Counted from the first letter of the stretch, positions 44,994-54,376 are shown. The stretch: 64,000 nucleotides of DNA from Cyclobacteriaceae bacterium (GCA_019638285.1 JAHBUB010000001.1:186001-250000), one strand, 5' to 3'. Program-made: numbers and translations. The notes: generated from the letters alone by a model not told the origin.

Positions 44994-46066
44994 AATAGAT
45001 TAATTGTCTTTGGCCTGTTAATCTTTCCTGATTCGGTTTGTTCAAATCTATCAAGGAATTTGATTTCTTTAGGAACTTCATATTTGGACAACTCCGCTCT
45101 CATTTCAGATTGAAGTTGATGCATTGCTCCTTCATCAAAAGGAGGGGATTCTATTAGTAAACAGACTTTTTGACCCAGGCTTGAATCCGGAAATCCGGTG
45201 ATAAAGAACCTATTGGTAATTCCGTTTGCCTGAAATATTTCTTCCAACTGTCTTTCAATTTTTTCAGGCATCACTTTAACACCTCCGCTATTAATAATAT
45301 TATCCCATCGCCCCAACCATTTGAATTGGTTAGAATCCCTAATATCCACCAGGTCGTTAGTGATCAAGGATTTATCTAAAAAGTTTGTTTTAATCACCAG
45401 GCAGCCACGATCATCATTATCAATTCTTACTCCAGGAAGCACACTAAAGTAATCGCTTGCATTCTTTCCGTTTAATTTCATCAAGCCGATATGGGATAAT
45501 GTTTCAGTCATGCCATAGGTAGCATAAATTTCACACTCTAGTCCACGCAATTTGTTTTTTAATGATGAGTCAATGGGTGCCCCTCCAATAATAGCAACCC
45601 TGACTTTGTTCAATAGCTCGGGATTTGTTGAAACTATATTTTGTAACTGGTAGGGGACGAGCGCGGTAAAATCAATTTTTTGAGTGATTTCAATTGAGGT
45701 GAAAGGATTGGAAGAAGGTTCCGTTGCAATGATGTTCATTCCTACAACAAAACTTCTTACGAGCATCATTTGCCCGGCAATATATTTTGTGTCCAAACAA
45801 ATTAGTGCAGTGTCATCTTCCTTCAAGTTGAGTGCAGCTTGCGTCATCGATGCACTGGCAATCATCTGATCTCTAGAAAAATTAATTTCCTTGGGAGTTC
45901 CAGTTGAACCGGATGTTTGCAGCGTAAACTGTTTCTTCCCTGTTAACCAATCATGGCAGAATACAAGTGTACTGCGTTCAAAAGCGGTGGTGGTATCGAA
46001 CGAATTGCTAATTATTTGGTCCCTAGTAAAACGCTTGCCATTAATTACAACATTCGACTTGTTCAT
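44984..46066 (-). CDS. menE: o-Succinylbenzoate-CoA ligase MenE
   Basis: A 360-residue acyl-CoA synthetase, short as in other Bacteroidota MenE proteins. The AMP-binding loop is TSGSTGTPKEI, then ATYGMTETLSHIG, and RWDNIINSGGVKV with the family Asp; the final ESGKINR carries the catalytic Lys. It activates o-succinylbenzoate (from MenC) with ATP and CoA for MenB. It lies 5 bases after menB, last in the minus-strand men operon. Confidence 0.93.
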   Translation of the reverse strand: MNKSNVVINGKRFTRDQIISNSFDTTTAFERSTLVFCHDWLTGKKQFTLQTSGSTGTPKEINFSRDQMIASASMTQAALNLKEDDTALICLDTKYIAGQMMLVRSFVVGMNIIATEPSSNPFTSIEITQKIDFTALVPYQLQNIVSTNPELLNKVRVAIIGGAPIDSSLKNKLRGLECEIYATYGMTETLSHIGLMKLNGKNASDYFSVLPGVRIDNDDRGCLVIKTNFLDKSLITNDLVDIRDSNQFKWLGRWDNIINSGGVKVMPEKIERQLEEIFQANGITNRFFITGFPDSSLGQKVCLLIESPPFDEGAMHQLQSEMRAELSKYEVPKEIKFLDRFEQTESGKINRPKTINLFPV

Positions 46067-46071
46067 ACACT

Positions 46072-46896
46072 TTAAGGGAACTTTGGAAACTTGGAGAAGT
46101 CTGGTTCTCTTTTTTCCATGAATGAGTTCTTTCCTTCCTTAGCTTCATCGCTCAGGTAATATAAAAGGGTTGCATTACCTGCCAATTCTTGTATACCTGC
46201 CTGCCCATCTAATTCTGCATTGAATGAACACTTTAACATTCTAATGGCAAGTGGACTTTTCTTAAGTATTTTTCGTGCCCACGCTACATAGGTCTCTTCT
46301 AGTTTTTCCAAAGGGACTACTTTGTTTACCAGTCCCATTTCTTTGGCTTCAGTAGCATCGTATTGATCACACAGAAACCAAATCTCTCTTGCTTTTTTTT
46401 GACCGACAATTCTAGCCAGATAAGAAGCACCAAAGCCACCATCAAAGCTTCCTACTTTGGGGCCTGTTTGACCGAATTTTGCATTCTCTGCCGCAATGGT
46501 GAGATCACAAACCACATGAAGTACATGACCACCACCGATGGCCCAGCCTGCAACGGCTGCAATTACTGGCTTTGAGATAGATCGTATTAATTTTTGAAGA
46601 TCAAGCACGTTAAGTCTTGGTACTTTGTCGCCACCTACATACCCTCCATGGCCGCGCACACTTTGATCACCTCCGCTACAGAAAGCTTTATCACCTTCTC
46701 CTGTTAATATGATTACTCCGATTTCCGGATCTTCACGGCAAATCATTACCGCATCAATCATCTCCTGAACAGTAAGTGGTGTGAATGCGTTGTGAACCTC
46801 TGGTCTATTAATACTTATACGGGCGATTCCTTCAAATTTTTGAAAAAGAATTTCTTTATATTCTTTTATGGGTTGCCATTGAAAATTAAGCTTCAT
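46072..46896 (-). CDS. menB: 1,4-Dihydroxy-2-naphthoyl-CoA synthase MenB
   Basis: A 274-residue crotonase-fold enzyme that closes the second ring of the naphthoquinone. Diagnostic pieces are [21 protein letters not shown], the oxyanion loop [11 protein letters not shown], and [14 protein letters not shown], which matches the bicarbonate-binding type I form. The ending [18 protein letters not shown] is typical. The start overlaps the menD end by 11 bases, suggesting coupled translation. Confidence 0.96.
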   Translation of the reverse strand: MKLNFQWQPIKEYKEILFQKFEGIARISINRPEVHNAFTPLTVQEMIDAVMICREDPEIGVIILTGEGDKAFCSGGDQSVRGHGGYVGGDKVPRLNVLDLQKLIRSISKPVIAAVAGWAIGGGHVLHVVCDLTIAAENAKFGQTGPKVGSFDGGFGASYLARIVGQKKAREIWFLCDQYDATEAKEMGLVNKVVPLEKLEETYVAWARKILKKSPLAIRMLKCSFNAELDGQAGIQELAGNATLLYYLSDEAKEGKNSFMEKREPDFSKFPKFP

Positions 46897-48613
46897 AATT
46901 ACTCTTTATTTGTTTTTTAAAATTGTCTAAAATTATTTTGGCGTCTTTTGCTGTTGATTCTATTTCCAGAATTTTAGTGCGACCATCAAAATCAAAAAAA
47001 TCCTTTAGCATGTTTTTTAGCTTTTTTAGGCTATCCAATTTAAGATAATCGAAACCATATTCCAGCGCCACATTGCGAGCAGATAATTTTTGTTGTGTTA
47101 TAAAATATTCGTCCGCCTCCTGCAGTTGATCGGGGCCGTCAATCATACCGAAAATGGCACCTCCGTGATTGTTAAGCACAACAATTCTTAGATGAGATAA
47201 TTTATAATTATGCCAAAAAGCATTTCTGTCGTAAAAAAAGGCCATGTCGCCAGTAATCAATAGCGTGGGTGTGTTAGCAACAAGAGCATGTCCAACGGCA
47301 GTACTTGTACAACCATCGATACCACTTGTGCCTCGATTGGCGAAAACCTCCGTATCATTTTTCCCATCACCTAATCCTATGAAATTGGCATACCTCACAG
47401 GCATGCTGTTAGAAAGGTGCAGATGAGAAGGTTGAGGCAAATTTTTAAGAATTTCATTGACCAAAGAGAACTCATTTAATTGGGGAGTAGCAAAAAAGGC
47501 TTTGATCGCGCGAACTGTGCGGTGCTCTTCGGCCTCCCAAAGTCTGTAGTAGTTTTCCCTCCTTTGACCTTCAAATCCAGTTTTGGCAACAACTTCTGAA
47601 AATTGTTGTAAAAATGACATGGGTGTAGAAGAGATCACGGATGTTAACCCCTGAAATGTGTCAGCTATTTCCCCACGGGGTTGAATGTGCCAGTGAATGG
47701 TTGGTTTATAGTTTCTTAAAAAGATTTTCAGGTTTTTTGAAATAACCGAATTTCCAAAAGTGATTAGTAACTCCGGTTGCAGTGCTTTCTTATTATCGGG
47801 TTTACAATGCCCCAACATCGCATCTGCATGTGTGATGCCGTGGGATAGGCCATGCAGGTTGGAAATTACATCTGCGATCACAGGTACATGATGTTGTTTT
47901 GAAAAGGTGTCAAGACCAGAGGAGAATGCGGAATCAAATGGTTGTTGCCCAACAACTATGAGCACCTTATTACTTGTAATAAAGTTGGATTTCAATTTAC
48001 TTAAAAAATCCGGTGGTAATTGCGTGACGGATTCCGGTGATTCTATGATTCTTAAGTGAGTGGTAAATTGAATGGTTTCGCCTTGTAGTGGGTACAGTGG
48101 TTCGCGCAGGGGGATATTAATGTGAACCGGCCCTTTAGGATATTGATTGGAAAGATTAATAGCCTCGTTAACACAACGATTGATATGCCATTGCGTGTCA
48201 GCGTGTTCATAATCCTGAGGCAGTTCATAGTACTTTTTTACATGAGTTCCATATATTTTTTCCTGCCTTATGGTTTGCCCATCGAGCTGATCTATCCATT
48301 CTTTTGGTCTATCAGCAGTAAGTACTACTATGGGAATCTGCTGATAGAAGGCTTCAGCAATTGCGGGTGCGAAATTATATGCCGCTGAACCAGATGTACA
48401 AACCAATACCACTGGTAAGGGATTCACCTGGGCGATACCATTCGCAACGAAACCTGCACTTCGTTCATCACTGAAAGTGCGTGTGTTAATTTTTGGATGC
48501 GTAACAAATGCACTGATAAGAGGCGCACAACGTGAACCCGGACATAAGACCGCTTCATTAATACCCTTTTGAGCGCAAATTTCTGCTATGTCATAGATAG
48601 GTTGTAGGCGCAC
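46886..48613 (-). CDS. menD: SEPHCHC synthase MenD (GTG start)
   Basis: A 575-residue thiamine-diphosphate enzyme that joins isochorismate and 2-oxoglutarate. The N-terminal PYR domain has [14 protein letters not shown] and the catalytic Glu in SDERSAGF; the C-terminal PP domain has [16 protein letters not shown] and [14 protein letters not shown] for ThDP/Mg binding. The GTG at 48613 starts the conserved [12 protein letters not shown]; no ATG precedes it. It is 6 bases after menF. Confidence 0.95.
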   Translation of the reverse strand: MRLQPIYDIAEICAQKGINEAVLCPGSRCAPLISAFVTHPKINTRTFSDERSAGFVANGIAQVNPLPVVLVCTSGSAAYNFAPAIAEAFYQQIPIVVLTADRPKEWIDQLDGQTIRQEKIYGTHVKKYYELPQDYEHADTQWHINRCVNEAINLSNQYPKGPVHINIPLREPLYPLQGETIQFTTHLRIIESPESVTQLPPDFLSKLKSNFITSNKVLIVVGQQPFDSAFSSGLDTFSKQHHVPVIADVISNLHGLSHGITHADAMLGHCKPDNKKALQPELLITFGNSVISKNLKIFLRNYKPTIHWHIQPRGEIADTFQGLTSVISSTPMSFLQQFSEVVAKTGFEGQRRENYYRLWEAEEHRTVRAIKAFFATPQLNEFSLVNEILKNLPQPSHLHLSNSMPVRYANFIGLGDGKNDTEVFANRGTSGIDGCTSTAVGHALVANTPTLLITGDMAFFYDRNAFWHNYKLSHLRIVVLNNHGGAIFGMIDGPDQLQEADEYFITQQKLSARNVALEYGFDYLKLDSLKKLKNMLKDFFDFDGRTKILEIESTAKDAKIILDNFKKQIKSNYEA

Positions 48614-48619
48614 TTTGTA

Positions 48620-49801
48620 TCAGGATTGGATAACGTCAAGAAGTGTGTTCATTTTCAATTCTGTTTCTTCCCACTCTTTTTCGGGGATGGAATCGAGAGT
48701 GACTCCAGCTCCAGCATAAAGAACAGCTTTGTTGTTACTCCACTGCATACAACGGAGGTTTACAAATAGTGAAGTTTCGTTTTCATAGTTGATGGGCCCC
48801 AGATACCCGCTGTAAAAACTCCTATCAAAAGACTCATTTGCTTTAAGAAAGGCAATCGATTCCTCTCTGGGCATTCCACATACTGCTGAGGTGGGGTGCA
48901 AAAGTTTTAACATTGTAGAACCCAGTTGTGGGAAGTTCGTAGCGGTCATATCTACTTCAAATTCTGTTTTTAAGTGAACCAGATTTCCAGCTTGCCAGGT
49001 CTTTGGACCAAGCTCCACATATTCACGTAATCTAATTTTTTTAAAACAATTAATGATGTATCGACTTACCAATGCCTGTTCTTCTATTTCTTTTTGTGTC
49101 CATGCCAAATGCTTCAGATTTGTTTGTGGATGAAGCACCTGGGTACCCGCTACAGCTACTGTTTTAAAACGCATTTGTTCATTGACAGAAACCAATAATT
49201 CAGGAGATGCCCCAATCCATGTGCCCACCTCCGGAGCAGATACGAGAGATACAAAAGCATTGGGGTATTTTTCACAAAGTGTGTTGAAGGTGTCCAATAA
49301 ATTAAAAGTTGCTGATAATTCAATTTGTTTGCAACGGGAAGGAACTAATTTTTCAAAATTCCCAAACTCGACCTGTTGAATGGCATTCTTAACAAGACTG
49401 GTGAAGTCACTTTGAATGGAGTTTTCCCCTTTGTGAGGCGCAGCAGCGTAAAAACCAACTGGATCTTTTGTATTCTTTTTATCCTTTGTGCTAAAATGAG
49501 AATCGGAGATATTTGAATTTGCCTCACCATTTTCAATCGAATAGCTCTTATTTGCTTTAAGGAATATTTTTTTCTTTTTGCTGTCGAATGGAGCAAAGAC
49601 AAAACCGGTACCTAAATCTTCTATGGGTAATTCATCCAGAAGCTGTGTGCCTTCTGTGCAAACGATTAAATTTTTTTTACTGTTGTTAGGCAATCGCCAT
49701 AATCCAATGGCGCTGCCATCTGTCAGATACTCATGAAGTAGACCTTCAATAATTTCCTTTTCAGCACGTTGAACTTTCCGTTCATCAGAGACTTCTGCCA
49801 T
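48620..49801 (-). CDS. menF: Isochorismate synthase MenF
   Basis: A 393-residue chorismate-utilising enzyme that isomerises chorismate to isochorismate, the first step of the menaquinone branch. The C-terminal catalytic half has KLVPSRCKQ, WIGASPELLVS, TVAVAGTQ, HPTSAVCGMPRE and the SFYSGYLGP motif with the acid Mg ligands nearby. The N-terminal third is poorly conserved, as usual. The context of menD, menB and menE supports MenF over salicylate or enterobactin-type isochorismate synthases. It follows the thioesterase gene by 4 bases. Confidence 0.93.
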   Translation of the reverse strand: MAEVSDERKVQRAEKEIIEGLLHEYLTDGSAIGLWRLPNNSKKNLIVCTEGTQLLDELPIEDLGTGFVFAPFDSKKKKIFLKANKSYSIENGEANSNISDSHFSTKDKKNTKDPVGFYAAAPHKGENSIQSDFTSLVKNAIQQVEFGNFEKLVPSRCKQIELSATFNLLDTFNTLCEKYPNAFVSLVSAPEVGTWIGASPELLVSVNEQMRFKTVAVAGTQVLHPQTNLKHLAWTQKEIEEQALVSRYIINCFKKIRLREYVELGPKTWQAGNLVHLKTEFEVDMTATNFPQLGSTMLKLLHPTSAVCGMPREESIAFLKANESFDRSFYSGYLGPINYENETSLFVNLRCMQWSNNKAVLYAGAGVTLDSIPEKEWEETELKMNTLLDVIQS

Positions 49802-49805
49802 TTCC

Positions 49806-50255
49806 TTAATTTCTTTTGTCCATTGTAGCCATTGTTATTCTGCTAATGCAGATTAATTCGTTTTGTGGATTTACAATTTTAATTTCCCATACCTGTGTTC
49901 GTTTACCTATATGTATAGGTCGCGCGGTTCCTGTTACAAAACCCTCTCTGACACTTTTAATGTGATTTGCATTAATTTCTAATCCCACACAGTATTGCTT
50001 GTCCTGATCTACACACAATGTTGCAGCCACGCTTCCCAATGTTTCAGCAAGGGTGACAGAGGCTCCACCATGTAACAATCCAAGGGGCTGATGTGTTCGC
50101 TTGTCAACTGGAAGTGTGGCAGAAATGTAGTCTTCTCCCACCTCAGTGAAGACAATACCCAGATGCTCCAACATGTTATTATGAGAGAATTGGTTTAAGC
50201 GGGCAGTGGTAATACCTCGGGAGGCAAATGATGGACTTTTTGATTGTGTTGACAA
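49806..50255 (-). CDS. Hotdog thioesterase, probable DHNA-CoA thioesterase (MenI-like)
   Basis: A 149-residue PaaI-type hotdog thioesterase with QPLGLLHGGASVTLAETLGS, which holds the catalytic Glu region. Being first in the men operon, it probably hydrolyses 1,4-dihydroxy-2-naphthoyl-CoA after MenB. TTG at 50255 is chosen because an in-frame stop lies 5 codons upstream and no other start precedes ARLNQF; ATG at residue 24 would cut the first helix. Function is from family plus context. The next gene starts 40 bases away on the other strand. Confidence 0.82.
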   Translation of the reverse strand: MSTQSKSPSFASRGITTARLNQFSHNNMLEHLGIVFTEVGEDYISATLPVDKRTHQPLGLLHGGASVTLAETLGSVAATLCVDQDKQYCVGLEINANHIKSVREGFVTGTARPIHIGKRTQVWEIKIVNPQNELICISRITMATMDKRN

Positions 50256-50276
50256 TGGTCTAATTCCTTATTTTTG
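50249..50276 (+). promoter_or_regulatory. Promoter for the histidine phosphatase gene
   Basis: TTG (50249-50251), 17 bases, then TATTTTTG (50269-50276): a complete match to the Bacteroidota TTG-N17-TAnnTTTG pattern. Transcription should start near 50282, about 14 bases before the TTG start codon at 50296. The -33 part overlaps the 5' end of the divergent thioesterase gene. Confidence 0.6.
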
Positions 50277-50295
50277 TTCCCAAATTAGATGAAAA

Positions 50296-50949
50296 TTGAC
50301 CAGTAAAAAAATATACTTGATCCGACATGGACAGACGGAGTTTAATCTTAGCGGCATTGTGCAGGGCAGTGGAATAGACTCCTCTCTCAATGAGTTGGGC
50401 ATGGCCCAGGCCAGTTCATTCTATGCATCCTACAAGCATGTTTCATTTGATAGGGTTTATACGTCCACTTTGATGAGGAGCGTGCAATCGGTTTCTTCAT
50501 TTATTGAAGAGGGCATTGCGCATGAACGCCTTGCCGGACTGAATGAGATTAATTGGGGTAACAGAGAAGGGACCAAAATTACCTCCGAAGAGAATGATTA
50601 TTATCGTTGGCTTTTGAAGGAATGGCAGAATAACCGAATTTCATTGCGCATAGAGGGAGGGGAGAGCCCTGAAGATGTGGCAGAAAGACAAAGGCCTGTG
50701 ATTGAAAATATTTTGAACAAGGAAGAAGAGCGAACGGTACTGGTATGCATGCACGGCCGGGCCATTCGGATATTTTTATGTCAACTTCTGAATTATCCGC
50801 TTTCAGCAATGGATATGTTTGAACATACTAACTTGGGCCTTTATGTATTAAACTATACTGGGTCGATGTGTTCCGTAGAGTTGTTTAACAATTTGGACCA
50901 TCTTACAGATGCAGCCCCAACTGCTCGGAAAAGTCCTGTTAATCTTTGA
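50296..50949 (+). CDS. Histidine phosphatase family protein (TTG start)
   Basis: A 217-residue phosphoglycerate-mutase-like phosphatase. The catalytic phosphohistidine is in LIRHGQTEFN (residues ~8-17), the supporting Arg in STLMRSVQS, the acid in EINWGNREG and the second His in CMHGRAIRI. Substrate unknown; the group includes sugar-phosphate and cofactor (alpha-ribazole-like) phosphatases. TTG 50296 is the only start in frame before the RHG motif. Its 3' end overlaps the convergent TPR gene by 11 bases. Confidence 0.88.
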   Translation: MTSKKIYLIRHGQTEFNLSGIVQGSGIDSSLNELGMAQASSFYASYKHVSFDRVYTSTLMRSVQSVSSFIEEGIAHERLAGLNEINWGNREGTKITSEENDYYRWLLKEWQNNRISLRIEGGESPEDVAERQRPVIENILNKEEERTVLVCMHGRAIRIFLCQLLNYPLSAMDMFEHTNLGLYVLNYTGSMCSVELFNNLDHLTDAAPTARKSPVNL

Positions 50950-52417
50950 GTCTGTCAAGAGCAGATTTTGCCTTGCTATCAATGCTATTTTTGTAGGCGT
51001 GATTTTTATAGCTTAAAGCAAGTTCAAAATATTTTTTTGCTGCGGGAATGTCATTGTTAGCCCTAGCGATATATCCAAGTTGCAAAGCAGCGTTTGGGGC
51101 AAAATACCACGGATTGGAGCCTGCTAAAGTTACTGTTTTGGTGTAGTATAGTTTGGCAGTAGCCTGATCTCCCATTTTATCGATCAGTCGTGCTTTGCGA
51201 TAACTAAACTCCGTTTTTTCTTTATCCGATTTCAGGTTACTTTCATCAATGCTTTTAAGGACATGGAGCGCATCTTGATAATAGCCTCCATCTGTGTACA
51301 ACCGCACCTTTAATAATTTAGTATTTGGGAGGATGTTTTCCCTCAGCTGAAAACTAGCATATCGGTCAGGCTCAGCTACCTCCTTGCCAGTTTTCTTGGC
51401 AATTTCAAAATTCTTGTAGGCCTCTTCTTTTTTATTTTGTAGCCAATAGCACAATGCGATCTTATAGTAAGAATCTTTTTTAAAATTTACACTTTTGTAG
51501 TGGGCTATGAATTTTTTGTAAGCATTAATTGCACTGGCGTATTCACCTTTTTGCAATAGAATCTCTCCCTTCAAATAATCCATGTAATACATGGGAAGGC
51601 CTTCCGTATGTTCGTCCAGGGTTCTGATCAACTGCAAAGCCTTTTCGCTTTGTGCATTCTTCATTAGCATATTCACACCAAGGAAGAGTGCAAGTCGGTT
51701 ATAGGGCTGATCTTCAAGCACCTTTAGAATACCATTTGTTGCTTCTTCGTGTTGTTGATTGATAAGGCCTTTAATGGTGAAGTACAATAGGGTTGCTTCT
51801 ATACTTAAGGATGATTGAGAGTTGCGCAATGCTTGTAGTTGTTCCTGCCCCTTGGCAACTGATCCTTTCATTCCCAGTAAAGACATAAACCAACTGTACT
51901 TATCTGGTACGGACCCAACCATTACCTGAATTACCCCACTCGTTTTTTTTATGGGAATAAAGTCAGGATATTTTTTCAGGCATTCGTCTGCATGACTGTA
52001 GGCAGTGCGGATGGCCCACACCGCATTCAGATCCTGACCAAGATTCAGAAAATTGAATCCACGTTGTAAATTAAGTTCTGCTTTGAGGAAAAGAGTTTCC
52101 GCGGATTCTTTTTGTGAATTCAGAAACTTAAAACGCGCCTTGAAGTTGACTTCGATCTTTTGAAATTTGATTTCATCTTCTGAAATAAGAACATCCAGTG
52201 TCTCACAAAAACTTTCTACATATATCTTGTGATATGGATTAATCTTAGAACCCATAGCGGCAAGTTCTGCATACGCTTTGTCAGTCTCCAGATTGAGCAC
52301 AAACTGATAGGCTTTCTGAAGTTGCGGTTCAAATTTCCAGATGGGGTTGCTGGCAAATGAAGGAGTAAAAGAAAACAAAAAAAGACAGGCGATGTGGCCT
52401 GCCTTTTTTAGGTACAC
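50939..52417 (-). CDS. Secreted tetratricopeptide-repeat protein (GTG start)
   Basis: A 492-residue periplasmic helical-repeat protein. GTG at 52417 gives a signal peptide (core HIACLFLFSFTPSFA); the longer frame would run through the upstream zinc-ribbon gene and is rejected. Several TPR-like units follow, clearest at YYMDYLKGEILLQKGEYASAI, KIALCYWLQNKKEEAY, and FAPNAALQLGYIARANNDIP. No enzymatic motif is visible; a scaffold role in the envelope is likely. A terminator-like hairpin lies inside its signal-peptide codons, so expression may be attenuated. Confidence 0.83.
   Translation of the reverse strand: MYLKKAGHIACLFLFSFTPSFASNPIWKFEPQLQKAYQFVLNLETDKAYAELAAMGSKINPYHKIYVESFCETLDVLISEDEIKFQKIEVNFKARFKFLNSQKESAETLFLKAELNLQRGFNFLNLGQDLNAVWAIRTAYSHADECLKKYPDFIPIKKTSGVIQVMVGSVPDKYSWFMSLLGMKGSVAKGQEQLQALRNSQSSLSIEATLLYFTIKGLINQQHEEATNGILKVLEDQPYNRLALFLGVNMLMKNAQSEKALQLIRTLDEHTEGLPMYYMDYLKGEILLQKGEYASAINAYKKFIAHYKSVNFKKDSYYKIALCYWLQNKKEEAYKNFEIAKKTGKEVAEPDRYASFQLRENILPNTKLLKVRLYTDGGYYQDALHVLKSIDESNLKSDKEKTEFSYRKARLIDKMGDQATAKLYYTKTVTLAGSNPWYFAPNAALQLGYIARANNDIPAAKKYFELALSYKNHAYKNSIDSKAKSALDRLKD
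52378..52409 (-). terminator. Terminator-like hairpin inside the TPR gene's first codons
   Basis: On the minus strand a 13-bp stem with one G-U pair (arms 52409-52397 and 52390-52378, loop CACATC), with A-run, GGCAGGC/GCCTGTC and T-run, followed by further T. It lies 21 bases after the zinc-ribbon gene's stop and spans the codons for KKAGHIACLF of the TPR protein. Confidence 0.85.
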
Positions 52418-52430
52418 TATTTTATTGCTA

Positions 52431-53219
52431 TTAGCCAACTTTCTTTTTTCTAGGCGCAGCCTTTTTCTTCGGCTTTTTCTCCTCTTCCATTGATTCCATA
52501 TCCACATCGGCAAGAATGCGTCCGGAGTGTTCGTCAATTACGATTTTCTTTTTTTCACGAATCTCTGCAATTTTTTGTGGAGGGATAATAATGTTACACC
52601 CTTCAGCAGCTCCTCGTACTACACTCACCACTGCAAGCCCGTTGGACAAGCTGGTGCGTAGCCGCTCGTAATACTTCAATAGTTTCTCTTCTATCTTTTT
52701 GGCGGCTTTTTCACGATTTGCCAAGAGGTCAGCTTCTTCTTCCTGGCTTTCGTTCAGAATCTCTTCTAATTCTTTTTTCTTGTTGGTCAGGTCTTCGTTG
52801 CGTTCACTGATAAGGGCCTCAATTCCGGCAATTTCCTTCTTCTTTAATTCAATCTTATCTTTTGCTTCATGGATGCGCTTTTCACAGATTTGGACTTCCA
52901 ATTCCTGAAGTTCCACTTCTTTTGTGATGGCATCGTATTCGCGGTTATTTTTAACGTTTTTCTGTTGTTCGTTGTATTTTTTTACCAGTTTTTCGGCCTC
53001 TTTTATTCCTTCTTTGTTGCGTTTTATAGACTCATCCAGTTCTTCCAGATCGGCCTCAAAACGCCCCATTCTTGTTCTGTACCCCTCCATTTCGTCCTCC
53101 AGGTCCTGTACTTCGTCTGGTAGATCGCCCCTTAATTTCTTAAGTTGGTCAATTTTTGTGTCTATCGCTTGGAGTTTTACTAAGGCTTCGAGTTTTTGGG
53201 CAACTGTTTGATTTTCCAT
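52431..53219 (-). CDS. Coiled-coil protein of the C4 zinc-ribbon family, cysteines lost
   Basis: A 262-residue protein: a long antiparallel coiled coil (residues ~5-185) followed by the C-terminal domain where family members have a C4 zinc ribbon. Here the IPPQ and GRIL core is present (NIIIPPQKIAEI and DEHSGRILAD), but only one of the four cysteines remains (EGC), with DEHSG in place of CEHCG. I recall Bacteroidota versions often showing this change. A Lys-rich tail (KKPKKKAAPRKKK) ends the protein. It starts on the last base of the nif3 stop, a common gene pair. Function unknown; some family members act in flagellar or surface export. Confidence 0.85.
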   Translation of the reverse strand: MENQTVAQKLEALVKLQAIDTKIDQLKKLRGDLPDEVQDLEDEMEGYRTRMGRFEADLEELDESIKRNKEGIKEAEKLVKKYNEQQKNVKNNREYDAITKEVELQELEVQICEKRIHEAKDKIELKKKEIAGIEALISERNEDLTNKKKELEEILNESQEEEADLLANREKAAKKIEEKLLKYYERLRTSLSNGLAVVSVVRGAAEGCNIIIPPQKIAEIREKKKIVIDEHSGRILADVDMESMEEEKKPKKKAAPRKKKVG

Positions 53220-54328
53220 TACTTACAAAGATAACTTATTGGATTTGTGACCGATTTCGAAAAATAGACTGCAAAACTACTAAATTTTTCTTCCAAAACC
53301 TCTTTAAGGAGGTCTTTAGTGAATTGTTCGCTTTCGTAGTGTCCTATGTCGGCAATGAGGATTTGTCCTTCCGCATCAAAGAACTCATGATATTTGAAAT
53401 CGGCTGAGACAAAGGCATCAGCACCCTGCGCTTTGGCAATTGATAGAAGGAAACTGCCCGCTCCCCCACAAATTGCTACCCTATTTATGGGTTTCTTGGG
53501 GAGGGCCGTAAACCTTATACAGGCGGTGTTCATCACAACTTTTAAACGTTCCAAAAAAGCCTTTGGTTCGATGGGGGTCGCTAAGGTTCCAATTATACCT
53601 GAACCTACCTCCTGATTATCATTGTTAAGGGGGGTAAGGTAGTAGGCGACTTCCTCATAGGGATGTGATTTTTTTAATGCTGTGATTATTTTGTTCTCTA
53701 ATACAGAGGGAAATATCAATTCGGCCCGTATTTCCTCGACTTGCTCCAGTTTCCCTGCTTTTCCAATATGTGGATTTGCTTTGTCTGTGGGTTGAAAAGA
53801 GCCAGTGCCGGTAATTCTAAAGCTGCAATTCTTGTAGTTACCAATGTTTCCGGCCCCTGCCTCATGCAATGCTTCCAATACAGTTGATGCGGCATCTTTT
53901 GGAATAAATGTGACCAATTTGGCAAGTGTATTGGGTTTTGGAGCAAGTATTTTTAGGTCGGAAAGTCCAATTTTTTCTGCGATTTTATAATTCACTCCGG
54001 TGAGTACATTGTCCAAATTAGTATGAATTGCATAGATGGCAATGTCGTTTTTAATGGCTTTTATGATGGTCCGCTCTACGTAATTCTTACCAGTGAGTCG
54101 TTTAAGTCCCTTGAAAACGATGGGGTGGTGGGCAATTATGAGATTGCATTTTTGCTGGATTGCTTCCTCTACTACTATTTCTATACAATCCAGGGTAACC
54201 AATACTCCCTTCACCTCCCACTCAGGGTTACCAGTAATCAGGCCACTGTTGTCGTAACTTTCCTGATAGGCACCTGGAGCGATCCCATCAAGATGAGAAG
54301 TAACGTCTTTTATCTTTATGATTTCCAT
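53219..54328 (-). CDS. Nif3-like dinuclear metal centre protein
   Basis: A 369-residue Nif3/YbgI family protein, the long type with an inserted PII/CutA-like domain in the middle (~130-235). Metal ligands are in IAHHPIVF, HTNLDNV, and the C-terminal DIGHYESEQF. The family is sometimes named GTP cyclohydrolase I type 2, but its true reaction is unsettled. It is followed by the coiled-coil gene with a one-base overlap and has a good minus-strand promoter at 54346-54372. Confidence 0.92.
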   Translation of the reverse strand: MEIIKIKDVTSHLDGIAPGAYQESYDNSGLITGNPEWEVKGVLVTLDCIEIVVEEAIQQKCNLIIAHHPIVFKGLKRLTGKNYVERTIIKAIKNDIAIYAIHTNLDNVLTGVNYKIAEKIGLSDLKILAPKPNTLAKLVTFIPKDAASTVLEALHEAGAGNIGNYKNCSFRITGTGSFQPTDKANPHIGKAGKLEQVEEIRAELIFPSVLENKIITALKKSHPYEEVAYYLTPLNNDNQEVGSGIIGTLATPIEPKAFLERLKVVMNTACIRFTALPKKPINRVAICGGAGSFLLSIAKAQGADAFVSADFKYHEFFDAEGQILIADIGHYESEQFTKDLLKEVLEEKFSSFAVYFSKSVTNPISYLCK

Positions 54329-54336
54329 CGAATGCT

Positions 54337-54344
54337 TAGTTTTG
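54337..54344 (+). promoter_or_regulatory. Candidate -7 box (TAGTTTTG) for lpxK
   Basis: A full TAnnTTTG match giving a start of transcription near 54350 and a leader of about 27 bases to the lpxK ATG at 54377. It nearly touches the opposing nif3 -7 box. No clear -33 TTG. Confidence 0.45.
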
Positions 54345-54345
54345 G

Positions 54346-54372
54346 CAAAAATACGAAGATATATGTCTCCAA
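54346..54372 (-). promoter_or_regulatory. Promoter for the nif3 operon
   Basis: On the minus strand TTG (54372-54370), 16 bases, then TATTTTTG (54353-54346). Transcription should begin near 54340, about 12 bases before the ATG at 54328. Confidence 0.55.
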
Positions 54373-54376
54373 TGAG

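Noticed and set aside
50939-52537. Longer TPR frame starting inside the coiled-coil gene
   Set aside because: The extra 40 residues are antisense-free but overlap a conserved gene and bury the signal peptide; GTG 52417 gives a proper one.
54023-54376. 118-residue N-terminal extension of LpxK
   Set aside because: It lies opposite the conserved nif3 gene and before the normal LpxK start; it is an open frame by chance.
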